This document shows positions 6,954 to 14,478 of a stretch of 21,648 bases of DNA, in pieces; positions within the stretch are counted from its first letter, which is position 1, and every line of letters begins with the position of its first letter. The stretch lies in the NCBI GenBank assembly GCA_022568115.1, contig JADFFP010000001.1, forward strand, positions 1 to 21,648, given 5' to 3'. A program made the translations under genes and the position numbers. Under the pieces are notes generated by a model that saw nothing but the letters and a program-made list of their open reading frames with translations, was not told where the DNA came from and made no database searches. The stretch is from Pseudomonadota bacterium. GTDB lineage: Bacteria; Pseudomonadota; Alphaproteobacteria; Sphingomonadales; SMXR01.

Positions 6954-8441
6954 TTATGAATTCAGGGGCGAGGTATCAGGGAAGTTCATGGATGACAGAA
7001 GTTTTTGAAAGTCCTCCTCACCGTGGAGCGGGGCCAGATCGGGAATAACCCGGATGTAGGGCAGGAAATAATTGCGGGTTTCATAAGCCTTGTTAAGCGT
7101 TTCTATCGCCCCGGCTTTATCTCCCAACCGTGTCTGTGCGATCGCTTTGAACAAAAAAGTGGAATCGGCCCGGTTGTTCCCGGGCACTTTTGCGCCCGCT
7201 TCGAACATGGTGAAATAATCCAGCACGGCATGATCACCGGCGCTCTCCAATTGGGTAATCTCTTCCGGCGTTATGCCCTTGGTCTTCATGTACGCCAGGG
7301 CATAACCGGCAGCCGGTTCGGTTTCACCCAAAACCATCAGATTGTTCAAATAACAGCGGCGCGTCCCCTGGCCTTCGGGATTAATGGCCCGGGTTTCATC
7401 GCAGAACCGGAGGGCTTCATCGTGCCTTCCCGCCAGATAGTAAAACCAGCCGACATTGCCGTTCCCGGAAAGCCTGACGGTGTCCCGGCTGAGGGCCAGG
7501 TCAATATGGCCGAGGGATTGGTTGAAATCCCCCATAACCGAATAATAACCGGCCAGGAAAACGTAGGCCCGGTTGTAGTTGGGGTCGATGGCGATGGTTT
7601 TTTCGAAATCTTCTCTTGCCCCGTCCCAATTATAATCAACCGCCCATTTGATCGAGCCCAGCAATGCCAGAGCTTCGAGGTTACCCGGGGTCAGTTCCAG
7701 TATTTTCTCCAACGAGGCTTCGGCCAATGGCATCTGGTCAACCCGCCCTCGTGAGAAAACTGTCCGGGCCAGCATCAGGTGCGCTTCGATGTAATAAGGG
7801 TCGATGTCCAAAGCTTCCTGAAAATAGGAAATGGCTTCCTGGGGTTTCGGGACCTCGCCGTCATAGATGGCTGATACGCCCTGCAAAACGAGGGTTCTGG
7901 AAGCTTCCGTCTGCTCAGGTGTGGCCGGGTTCTGGAAAGCGGTTCTGGCCGGCTCATTCTGAATGCCCAGATAGCCCGCTGCCGCCAAACCCGCCATCAC
8001 GACAAGGACCAGGGCTACATATTTAAGGGCTGAATGTTTCGCCCGCACTCCGTTGTGCTTTTCAGCAATATTTACCTTGGGGCTAAACCGGTAGCCGCGT
8101 TTGGCCAGGGTCTCGATAAAGTGCTGGTTGTGAGCATCATCTTCAAGCGCGGTCCGGATATCGCGGATACAGGCATTGAGGCTGAGATCAAACTCGACCA
8201 CCCGGTCGGACCAGATCTCCCGGATAATCTCATCCCGGCTGACCAGTTCCCCCTTTTGTTTTAGGAGTATATTCAGGACTTTCGCCGACTGGACTTTCAG
8301 GGAGACTTTTTTGTTACCCTTAAGCAACTCGAGGGTGCCGGGGTAAAATTTAAATGCGCCAAAACTATACCAATCGGGGACAACCCTATCGAAGGGGTTC
8401 GCTGTCTCCTGCTTCTGGTCAATATTGTGCGCCAGTTCCAT
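6954..8441 (-). CDS. CadC/ToxR-like membrane-bound regulator with C-terminal TPR domain
   Basis: Numbered from the ATG at 8441 (495 aa), residues about 25-123 form an OmpR/PhoB-type winged helix (VSRDEIIREIW, then SLNACIRDIRTALEDD and the wing phrase IETLAKRGYRF). A single transmembrane helix follows at about 140-159. The rest is a string of TPR-like helical repeats (for example AISYFQEALDIDPYYIEAHLM). DNA binding in the cytoplasm linked directly to an exported sensor region is the CadC/ToxR one-component design; no receiver domain is present. The signal is unknown. A TTG start at 8477 would add 12 residues but also lacks a Shine-Dalgarno sequence. Just ahead of the ATG is a 6-bp hairpin (8445-8464) that could limit initiation. 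It closely follows the VOC gene and probably ends the 9882-to-6954 transcript. Confidence 0.85.
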   Translation of the reverse strand: MELAHNIDQKQETANPFDRVVPDWYSFGAFKFYPGTLELLKGNKKVSLKVQSAKVLNILLKQKGELVSRDEIIREIWSDRVVEFDLSLNACIRDIRTALEDDAHNQHFIETLAKRGYRFSPKVNIAEKHNGVRAKHSALKYVALVLVVMAGLAAAGYLGIQNEPARTAFQNPATPEQTEASRTLVLQGVSAIYDGEVPKPQEAISYFQEALDIDPYYIEAHLMLARTVFSRGRVDQMPLAEASLEKILELTPGNLEALALLGSIKWAVDYNWDGAREDFEKTIAIDPNYNRAYVFLAGYYSVMGDFNQSLGHIDLALSRDTVRLSGNGNVGWFYYLAGRHDEALRFCDETRAINPEGQGTRRCYLNNLMVLGETEPAAGYALAYMKTKGITPEEITQLESAGDHAVLDYFTMFEAGAKVPGNNRADSTFLFKAIAQTRLGDKAGAIETLNKAYETRNYFLPYIRVIPDLAPLHGEEDFQKLLSSMNFPDTSPLNS

Positions 8442-8483
8442 CAGGGGAAGAATAAAACCTTCCCGCCTGAAAGGCAAAACACA

Positions 8484-8870
8484 TTATTGTTGGTTTTTAA
8501 ACTCAGCAAACGTGATGAAATGCCCGCCGGGCTCCTTGTAGCCGATCTCATCGGCGCCGTAGAAGGTTTGGCGGCGTTTCACGGCAACCTCGAAGCCTTT
8601 CAGCTTGTTGATCACCTCATCCAGATCGTCGACCTTGATATAGAGGAAGTTGGGGCTGCCCTTGGCCTCCTTGGCAATTTTGGGCAGGTCTTCCTCCAGG
8701 CTGGGATAGGTCTGGTACATCACTTCAATGTCACCCAGCTTCAGCATGACAAAAGCGAGGCCGCCCTCGCCCGGGACTTCCATGGGACGTTTAAACCCCA
8801 AACCCTTTTCCCAAAAATCCAGCGAGGGTTCAATTTTTTCAACGAATAATACCGGTGTCAGTGAAATCAT
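8484..8870 (-). CDS. VOC-superfamily (glyoxalase/bleomycin-resistance-like) protein, 128 aa
   Basis: The protein has the paired beta-alpha-beta-beta-beta layout of the vicinal oxygen chelate fold. It starts with TPVLFVEKIEPSLDFWEKGLGF and ends with the typical DEIGYKEPGGHFITFAEF. The metal-ligand His usual in the first strand of glyoxalase I is replaced by Pro or Val, which fits the metal-free bleomycin-resistance branch or a binding protein more than a metalloenzyme. Substrate is unknown. AGGAGG lies 6 bases before the ATG. The start overlaps the stop of the upstream membrane-protein gene by 4 bases (ATGA), so translation is likely coupled, and the regulator gene follows within about 40 bases. 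No resistance phenotype should be assumed. Confidence 0.85.
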   Translation of the reverse strand: MISLTPVLFVEKIEPSLDFWEKGLGFKRPMEVPGEGGLAFVMLKLGDIEVMYQTYPSLEEDLPKIAKEAKGSPNFLYIKVDDLDEVINKLKGFEVAVKRRQTFYGADEIGYKEPGGHFITFAEFKNQQ

Positions 8871-9316
8871 GTTGACCTCCTTTTATCCACGATGGCCTTT
8901 ATTTTCCATCCAACCTCAATGCCGGAGCCGATGAAATAACCTCCCGCCCCGGCGAACGCAACATAAGCGCCGATATAAATTTCATCAAACATGATCATGA
9001 GTATAATCATATAGCCCGTGCCCGCCGCCAGCAGCGGCTCCAGAAAGTTGAGGACGGTTTTGACCCTGGCCCTTCTGCCCCTCCTGGCATAGGCCAGAAA
9101 AGCCAGCGGCCAGAAAAAGATGACCGGGATCAACAGTGAACCCGGGTCTTCAAAGCCGATATTTTCATAGGCGTAGTAATAATCGTAAACTTTTTCAGCC
9201 CTAGGGGTTTCCTGAACCGCTTCCCGGTCCGCCGCCGGAGTGGTGCTGGTAATCTCGCACCGGGAAAGCGGCAGGAAAAAGGCTAACGCTAACAGGGCCG
9301 CGCCGAGCGTTTTCAA
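8867..9316 (-). CDS. Small membrane protein with N-terminal signal, 149 aa, unknown
   Basis: I do not recognise this family. The N-terminus (MKTLGAALLALAFFLPLSRC) is a signal peptide, with a weak lipobox LSRC that could make Cys20 an acylation site. A Tyr-rich stretch (VYDYYYAYENIGF) precedes a hydrophobic segment at about 61-75. A basic loop ARRGRRAR and further hydrophobic segments follow at about 92-108 and 113-130. The best start is a TTG at 9316, because later Met codons would cut off the signal sequence; its Shine-Dalgarno sequence is poor. It overlaps the VOC gene by 4 bases and begins 44 bases after the acidic repeat protein gene, which suggests one operon. Function unknown. Confidence 0.65.
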   Translation of the reverse strand: MKTLGAALLALAFFLPLSRCEITSTTPAADREAVQETPRAEKVYDYYYAYENIGFEDPGSLLIPVIFFWPLAFLAYARRGRRARVKTVLNFLEPLLAAGTGYMIILMIMFDEIYIGAYVAFAGAGGYFIGSGIEVGWKIKAIVDKRRST

Positions 9317-9360
9317 GCGCCTGGTAAGGGACCAAGATCCGGGTTTATCCGGCTGGAACG

Positions 9361-9882
9361 TTATAGACTCCCGCCCCGGTCATTTTTTTTCCGGGAATCG
9401 TCATCATCGCCGTCATCCGGCGCCGATACTCCTTTTTTCTTTTCCCGCGCGACGTTCAACCCCTTCAAGGGATCGCCGGAGCCCTGGACATCGTCACCCT
9501 CATCGCCGTCCGTAGAAATTCCTTTTTTATTGTAGTCATCCTCGGCATCCTTAAATGGAACTTTAACCGTGATACCCTGGTCATCGCCGCCCTCACCGTC
9601 ATCGGGCTTATTAACTGTAGGACACTTGCCCTTAGGATAGTTTTTACAAGATGTGACGTTCAACCCCTTCAAGGGATCGCCAGAGCCCTGAACATCGTCA
9701 CCCCCTTCATCACCGCCGGTTTTGACGGCCGTGGAAGTATTGCTGCGGCTGCTGTTATAGTCTACAGCCTGGGCTTCATCGTCATTTTTTGAATCGTCTT
9801 TTTCACCGCCGAGGACAACCCCCGAAAGGCCGATGAGAGAGGCGAGGGATGCCCCCGCGACAATATAAAGTAGTTTTTTCAT
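9361..9882 (-). CDS. Secreted Asp/Gly-rich low-complexity protein with internal repeat, 173 aa
   Basis: A clear signal peptide (MKKLLYIVAGASLASLIGLS) is followed by an acidic, probably disordered exported chain rich in Asp, Gly, Lys and Ser. The 16-residue unit GDDVQGSGDPLKGLNV occurs twice, identically, at 61-76 and 129-144. Asp-rich blocks (DDGEGGDD, DDGDDDD) surround it. Two Cys residues (79 and 87) lie between the repeats and could form a disulphide in the envelope. Divalent-cation binding is plausible from composition, but no canonical EF-hand or RTX nonapeptide is present. AGGAGG precedes the ATG at good spacing. It is the first gene of the minus-strand cluster leading to the CadC-like regulator and is divergent from pcm. 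I know no family for it. Confidence 0.7.
   Translation of the reverse strand: MKKLLYIVAGASLASLIGLSGVVLGGEKDDSKNDDEAQAVDYNSSRSNTSTAVKTGGDEGGDDVQGSGDPLKGLNVTSCKNYPKGKCPTVNKPDDGEGGDDQGITVKVPFKDAEDDYNKKGISTDGDEGDDVQGSGDPLKGLNVAREKKKGVSAPDDGDDDDSRKKNDRGGSL
9451..9499. repeat. 49-bp direct repeat, copy 1
   Basis: This stretch matches 9655-9703 at 47 of 49 positions in the same orientation. It encodes the second GDDVQGSGDPLKGLNV unit of the acidic secreted protein. Both differences are silent third-position changes (GTC/GTT and TCC/TCT). Confidence 0.9.
9655..9703. repeat. 49-bp direct repeat, copy 2
   Basis: This is the partner of 9451-9499 and encodes the first peptide unit. The centre-to-centre spacing of 204 bases is exactly 68 codons, so the repeat is in frame. 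Confidence 0.9.
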
Positions 9883-10002
9883 TTTGTTCCTCCTGTAAAT
9901 GAAAACCAGAAAATTATCTCCGAACGGTAATTATACTCCCAAACTTCCTGCTTCGCAAATAGGGTCTTTTTAAACCCTCCATGAAGCCCTATCCTTAAGG
10001 GC

Positions 10003-10647
10003 ATGGGAGGATTTACAAAAGAACGCGGGCGCATGGTGGAGCGCCATCTGAAGGCCCGTGATATTTCCGACCCAAAAGTCCTGGCTGCCATGGGCAAGGT
10101 CAGGCGTGAGGCCTTTATCCCGGAACAATTCCAGATCAATGCTTATGCCGACCGGCCGCTGCCAATCGGCGAGGGCCAGACCATTTCCCAGCCCTATATT
10201 GTCGCCCTGATGACCCAGGCGCTGGAGCTGAAGGGGGGCGAGACGGTGCTCGAGATCGGCGCCGGCTCCGGGTACGCGGCGGCTGTCTTAAGCGAGATCG
10301 CAGATCAGGTGTTCACCATCGAGCGTCACCAGCCGCTGGCGGATGCGGCAAGAAAGGCCCTGAAGGCCGAGGGGTACGCAAACGTCACTGTCATCCATGG
10401 CGACGGCACCAGGGGCCTTGAAGCCGAAGCTCCGTTTGATGCCATTGTCGCCACCGCCGCCGGGCCGAAGGTGCCAGAAACCCTCAAAAAACAGCTTAAA
10501 ATCAGCGGGCGGCTGGTGGTGCCGGTGGGCGGCGCCGGGTACTTCCAAAGGCTGATGAAAATTACCCGGACGGCTGAGGATAAATTCGAACAAGCTGACC
10601 TTGGCGGGGTCTCGTTCGTGCCGCTGATCGGCGAGGAGGGGTATTAG
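10003..10647 (+). CDS. pcm: Protein-L-isoaspartate O-methyltransferase
   Basis: This cytoplasmic repair enzyme methylates isoaspartyl residues in damaged proteins using S-adenosylmethionine. The 214 residues match the usual length of about 210. Family marks in order are VRREAFIPEQFQINAYADRPLPIGEGQTISQPYIVALM (entered here only for its key phrases PLPIGEGQTISQP and AFIP), then SAM motif I VLEIGAGSGYAAAVL, the acidic ribose-binding E in VFTIERH, and the late strand GRLVVPVGG. The ATG at 10003 follows TAAGG at moderate spacing; an ATG 10 residues later has no better site. It is divergent from the acidic-protein cluster across 120 bases and convergent with the M16 peptidase operon, with only 3 bases between stops. 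Housekeeping role; nothing odd seen. Confidence 0.96.
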   Translation: MGGFTKERGRMVERHLKARDISDPKVLAAMGKVRREAFIPEQFQINAYADRPLPIGEGQTISQPYIVALMTQALELKGGETVLEIGAGSGYAAAVLSEIADQVFTIERHQPLADAARKALKAEGYANVTVIHGDGTRGLEAEAPFDAIVATAAGPKVPETLKKQLKISGRLVVPVGGAGYFQRLMKITRTAEDKFEQADLGGVSFVPLIGEEGY

Positions 10648-10650
10648 GCC

Positions 10651-12045
10651 CTACTCCACGTATTCCGCGCCTGCCAATTCCGGAAGCGCCCGGATTTGCT
10701 CCTCGACCAGCGCCATATCGCCGACCACCACCAGGGTCATTTGATCCAGCGGCAGCTGGGAATTGGCCAGCGCCGTGACTTCCCCGTCCTCAACCTCAAG
10801 CACCCGTTCGACAAAGGTATTGAGGTAAGAGGCATCCAGCCCCTGCAAATCGAGCGCCGCCAGCTGGCCGATAATGCCTCCTCTGGAGCCGTTCTGCAGG
10901 ACAAAAATCCCGGCCATATAATTCTGCACCTTGTCAACCTCCTCAGCTGGCGGCACGCTGGCCTGCAGGTTCCTGATTTCATAGAATATTTCAGTCAGCG
11001 CCGCACCCGTAACACCGGTGGTAATATCCGCCACCTGAACCCAGTATGCGGTGCCCTGGCGGTGGGCGATCGAGGCCCGCGGAGAGTAGGTATAGCCCTT
11101 ATCCTCGCGGATATTCTGGGTAATGCGCGAAGAGAATGAGCCGGAAAGCAGCGTGTGCATGACCCGGAATTTCACGTAATCCGGATCGCGCATGTCCTTG
11201 ACCGGCAGACCCAGATAAATGGTCGATTGTTCCGATCCCGGCCGGTCGATCAGCTTGACCCGGAGTGAGCTGTGAGGGTCGGGCGGGAGGTCAAGCGGCG
11301 CCGGGCCCGCCTGCCAATCGCCAAAGGCGCCGCGGATGGCCGCTTCCATCTCCCTTTGATCGAACTGGCCGACCACGTAAATCCGGGTCCGGGCCGCTCC
11401 GAAATTCTCACTGTAATAACCCTTGATGTCCTCAATCGTATAAGCCTCAAGCTGCTCTTCGCCCGCGAACAGGACGCCGTACGGGTGATCGCCGTAAAGC
11501 AACCTGGCGAACGCTTCCGAGGCGAGGCTTCTCGGGGTGGTTTTGGCGATGCTTAAATTGCGCAGGAAATTCTGCTTGATGCGCGGAATTTCGCTCGAAG
11601 GAAAGGCCGGGTTTTGCAGGATATCGGCCATCAGCCGGATGGCGTCACCGCCAAACTCACTCAGCACATCCATCGAGACGCTGGTCTGGTCCAGGCCGAC
11701 GCCGATATTAACCCCGCCCCCCATGTCGGCCGCCGCGTTGACGATATCGAGGGCCGAGCGCGAAGCGGTGCCTTCCTTCATCAGTTCACCGGTCAGGTCG
11801 GAAAGCCAGGTATCGGCGCCTTCGTTCTTGTTGCCGGTCTCGACCACCACGCTGATCGTGACCTTGGGCACAATGCCGAAATAAACCAAGGTGACGCGAA
11901 GGCCGTTGTCCAGCTGAAATGTGACCGGCTCGGCCAGCTCGAAGGGCTTGGGCTGGCCGGGCGGCGGCGGCAGCTCACGGGCCAGCGCCGGTGCGGCGAA
12001 GATACCGATCAGGATCAGGACAAGGGTTTTGCCTAAGTGTCTCAT
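10651..12045 (-). CDS. M16B peptidase-family protein, zinc-site-lacking partner subunit
   Basis: The 464-residue protein has a signal peptide (MRHLGKTLVLILIGIFAAPALA) and two M16 half-domains, so it should be periplasmic. The zinc motif HxxEH is degenerate: aligned with its neighbour FAHLFEHLMFEGT, this protein reads LSDLTGELMKEGT, giving D83, G86 and E87. The C-terminal half retains the substrate-gripping region SGSFSSRITQNIREDKGYTYSPRAS with the Arg and Tyr residues that the non-catalytic subunit supplies in two-subunit M16B enzymes such as the Sphingomonas type. It starts 4 bases inside the active subunit's gene (ATGA overlap) with AAGGAG upstream, which implies coupled, stoichiometric synthesis. 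By family knowledge the two should form a heterodimer; the substrate is unknown. Confidence 0.92.
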   Translation of the reverse strand: MRHLGKTLVLILIGIFAAPALARELPPPPGQPKPFELAEPVTFQLDNGLRVTLVYFGIVPKVTISVVVETGNKNEGADTWLSDLTGELMKEGTASRSALDIVNAAADMGGGVNIGVGLDQTSVSMDVLSEFGGDAIRLMADILQNPAFPSSEIPRIKQNFLRNLSIAKTTPRSLASEAFARLLYGDHPYGVLFAGEEQLEAYTIEDIKGYYSENFGAARTRIYVVGQFDQREMEAAIRGAFGDWQAGPAPLDLPPDPHSSLRVKLIDRPGSEQSTIYLGLPVKDMRDPDYVKFRVMHTLLSGSFSSRITQNIREDKGYTYSPRASIAHRQGTAYWVQVADITTGVTGAALTEIFYEIRNLQASVPPAEEVDKVQNYMAGIFVLQNGSRGGIIGQLAALDLQGLDASYLNTFVERVLEVEDGEVTALANSQLPLDQMTLVVVGDMALVEEQIRALPELAGAEYVE

Positions 12046-13430
12046 GATGCGTCTCCTTCCTCAGGTTGGGCCGGAAGCCGGCGGATCACCGTCCGGTTGG
12101 TGGAGCGCAGGTATTCGACCGCGGTTGCTTTGATCAGCTCCGGCGTCACCTGGTCGAAATCACCCTCAAGCGCATTGATGCGCGCGGGGTCGTCATCGAA
12201 CAGCGCGAACGAGGCCAGCAGGTCGACCAGTCCGAAACGGGTGGTCGAGCCGACCGTGTCATAAAGGGATGAGCGGACTTTTCTCAAGGCCCTGTCCACC
12301 TCTTCCTGGCTAACGCCATCGCTTTTGATCTCTTCAATCACTTCGTCGACCGCGGCCATGATCGCTTCGGGTGAATTTTCAGAGCTGTGGATCAAGCCCG
12401 CCGCCCACAGCATCGGGCCGGAATAGTTGTACATATTGCCGATCATGTTGATGCCGCCGAAAACGCTGTCGGTGACCCCCATCTCCTTGACCAGTTTCTG
12501 GTACAGGCGGCTGTCTTCGCCCTGCAGCAAAATCAGGTCGATCAGCGCCATGGCGTAGTATTCAGGGGTGCCCCGCCCGGGCATGTGATAGCCGAAAGCG
12601 AGCGCCGGCTGGGGCGCGAATGGATCCACTTTTTCAGCGAATTTCTCAACCTCCTGGCGGGGCTCGGAAATATCCACCTCAGGGATCGGATCGCCGGCCG
12701 GGATGACGGCGAAGTATTTCTCGATCCAGCGTTTGGCGTCCCCAACCTCGAAATCACCGGCCACCACCAGCACCGCGTTGTTGGGCCGGTAATAGGTATA
12801 GAAAAAGCTCCTGACATCCTCCAGCGTGGCCGCTTCCAGGTCCTCGAGATCACCATAGAAATTGTGGGCGTTGTACCAGTTCTCATTGGCCGCTTGCGGC
12901 AGATCCAGCCACGGGAAGCCGCCGTAGGGCCGGTTCAGGACATTGACCTTGACCTCGTTCGAGACCACGCCCTTCTGGTTTTCCAGCGTTTCCTCGAGGA
13001 AATTGATCTCGGTCATGCGGTCGGCCTCGACCCACAGGATCGGCTCCAGCTGGTGGGAAGGCATAATCTCGAAATAATTGGTGTAATCGAAGCGGGTTGA
13101 GCCGTTGTTGACGCCGCCCCCGCCCTCGATCATTTTATCGAACTCGCCTTCCGGCATGTTGGGGGTGCCCTCGAACATCAGGTGCTCGAAAAGATGGGCG
13201 AAACCGGTGCGCCCCTCGGGTTCGATGCGAAAACCGATGTTGTAATAAACCGCCACTGTGACGGTCGGCACCGACCTCTCGGGCGCCAACACCACCCTGA
13301 GACCGTTATCCAGCCGGTAATAATCGACCTCGACGTGAAGGCCGGGCGTTCTCGCCTCTTCCGGCTGGCCGCAGCCGGCCAGGGCCAAAATAAATATGAT
13401 GCTGAAAATTTTCACAAAGGTGCGTTTCAT
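12042..13430 (-). CDS. M16B zinc metallopeptidase, lipoprotein, catalytic subunit
   Basis: The 462-residue protein begins with a lipoprotein signal peptide ending in LAGC, so Cys20 should be acylated. The zinc motif HLFEH is intact: H79 and H83 ligate zinc and E82 is the catalytic base. E159, 76 residues further on, is the expected third ligand. The usual GGGVNNGSTRFDYTNYFE substrate strand follows. The C-terminal half is the second, inactive M16 repeat. It lacks a strong R/Y pair, which is found instead in the co-encoded partner at 10651, so the two are complementary. GGGGA lies 8 bases before the ATG. It follows the nitrilase gene by 65 bases in the same direction. Predicted to degrade peptides in the periplasm, anchored to a membrane. 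Confidence 0.94.
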   Translation of the reverse strand: MKRTFVKIFSIIFILALAGCGQPEEARTPGLHVEVDYYRLDNGLRVVLAPERSVPTVTVAVYYNIGFRIEPEGRTGFAHLFEHLMFEGTPNMPEGEFDKMIEGGGGVNNGSTRFDYTNYFEIMPSHQLEPILWVEADRMTEINFLEETLENQKGVVSNEVKVNVLNRPYGGFPWLDLPQAANENWYNAHNFYGDLEDLEAATLEDVRSFFYTYYRPNNAVLVVAGDFEVGDAKRWIEKYFAVIPAGDPIPEVDISEPRQEVEKFAEKVDPFAPQPALAFGYHMPGRGTPEYYAMALIDLILLQGEDSRLYQKLVKEMGVTDSVFGGINMIGNMYNYSGPMLWAAGLIHSSENSPEAIMAAVDEVIEEIKSDGVSQEEVDRALRKVRSSLYDTVGSTTRFGLVDLLASFALFDDDPARINALEGDFDQVTPELIKATAVEYLRSTNRTVIRRLPAQPEEGDAS

Positions 13431-13495
13431 GATCTATCCCCGCTGTTAGCTCTTGAAATATGTGTAACGGGGGATTGGCGGCGCCGCAAGGGCGG

Positions 13496-14473
13496 TCAGG
13501 CTTTTTCACCCTTTTTTGATGGCTTGGTAACGGTATGGATGGCGGGCTTGGGCGTCTCATCGACGGTCAGTTTGAATATATCGGGGCGTGAGTAATGGCC
13601 GACCGGGTCGAAATCAAAGCGCGCCCGGGGCAACTCTCCAAGGTCGATCTCGGCGGTCACCACCACTTCATCGCCGAACACCGGCCCGGCCAGGTATTCG
13701 CCGAACGGATCGACGATGCAGCTGCCGCCGTTGATCAGCACGGTTCCGGGGCCGGCCGGGACATCGCCGGGGTAATCGCCGGGCCAGTCGGAACGAAGCG
13801 AATACTGCACCGGTGAGAGCACAAAACAGCGCCCCTCGAAGGCGATGTGGCGCATCGACGGGCCCCACACCTCGCGGTCGTCAACGGTCGGCGCCAGGTA
13901 CAGCTCGATCCCCTTGGCGTACATCGCGGTGCGCAGCAGCGGCATGTGGTTTTCCCAGCAGATCACCGCCCCCATTTTGCCCAATGGGGTCTCCAGCACC
14001 GGCATGGTCGAGCCATCGCCCTGGCCCCACAGGCAGCGCTCGAGGACGGTTGGCATTAATTTCCGGTGCTTGCCGAGGTATTTTCCCTGGTCATCGAAAA
14101 AGAGAACCGTGCAATAGAGCGTACTGCCGCCGCGCTCGATCACCCCGGCCGCCAGATAAATCTTGTTGGCCCTGGCGATCCTGGCAATCGCTTGCGTCTC
14201 CGGCCCCGGCACTTCAATTGCGCTCTCGAAGTATTTCCGGAACCAGTCGCGCCCTTCTTCGGTGCGCGAGCCGAGCCGGATGCCGAAATCCATGCCCTTG
14301 GGATAGCCGCCGACAAAGGCCTCGGGGAAGACCGCCAGTTTGGCCTTCTCAGACGCCGCCCGGGCGGCCAGGTCGGCCATTTTCTCGAGCGTTTTCGGGG
14401 TGTCAAAGCCAACCGTGCCGGCCTGGACCAGCGCGGCGGTGAAGGGTTTGGGGGTTTTTGACTTGTTAATCAC
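13496..14473 (-). CDS. Nitrilase-superfamily carbon-nitrogen hydrolase (branch 1 nitrilase-like)
   Basis: Counting from the GTG at 14473 (325 aa), the catalytic triad is E51 (VFPEAFVGGYPKG), K138 (GKHRKLMPT) and C172 (VICWENHMP). A second active-site Glu, E145, lies in VLERCLWGQGDG. KLMPT..ER..WG.GDG and CWENHMPLLR are typical of true nitrilases that convert a nitrile to acid and ammonia, rather than amidases. Family length fits. I prefer the GTG start, which comes 5 bases after the VOC stop; a longer reading to 14545 would lie inside the VOC gene and adds unalike residues. The Shine-Dalgarno sequence is weak, so coupling to the VOC gene is likely. MarR-type control is inferred from the operators upstream. 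Exact substrate unknown; ammonia release is expected. Confidence 0.92.
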   Translation of the reverse strand: MINKSKTPKPFTAALVQAGTVGFDTPKTLEKMADLAARAASEKAKLAVFPEAFVGGYPKGMDFGIRLGSRTEEGRDWFRKYFESAIEVPGPETQAIARIARANKIYLAAGVIERGGSTLYCTVLFFDDQGKYLGKHRKLMPTVLERCLWGQGDGSTMPVLETPLGKMGAVICWENHMPLLRTAMYAKGIELYLAPTVDDREVWGPSMRHIAFEGRCFVLSPVQYSLRSDWPGDYPGDVPAGPGTVLINGGSCIVDPFGEYLAGPVFGDEVVVTAEIDLGELPRARFDFDPVGHYSRPDIFKLTVDETPKPAIHTVTKPSKKGEKA

Positions 14474-14478
14474 TCCAA

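Noticed and set aside
6901..6960. A- and T-rich inverted pattern after the TPR regulator considered as a terminator
   Set aside because: The possible stem is only A-T pairs around a 7-base loop, with no GC-rich part before the U run, so termination is not supported.
12387..13100. 237-codon plus-strand frame over the M16 peptidase
   Set aside because: It is antisense to the HLFEH-bearing peptidase and shows no recognisable domain.
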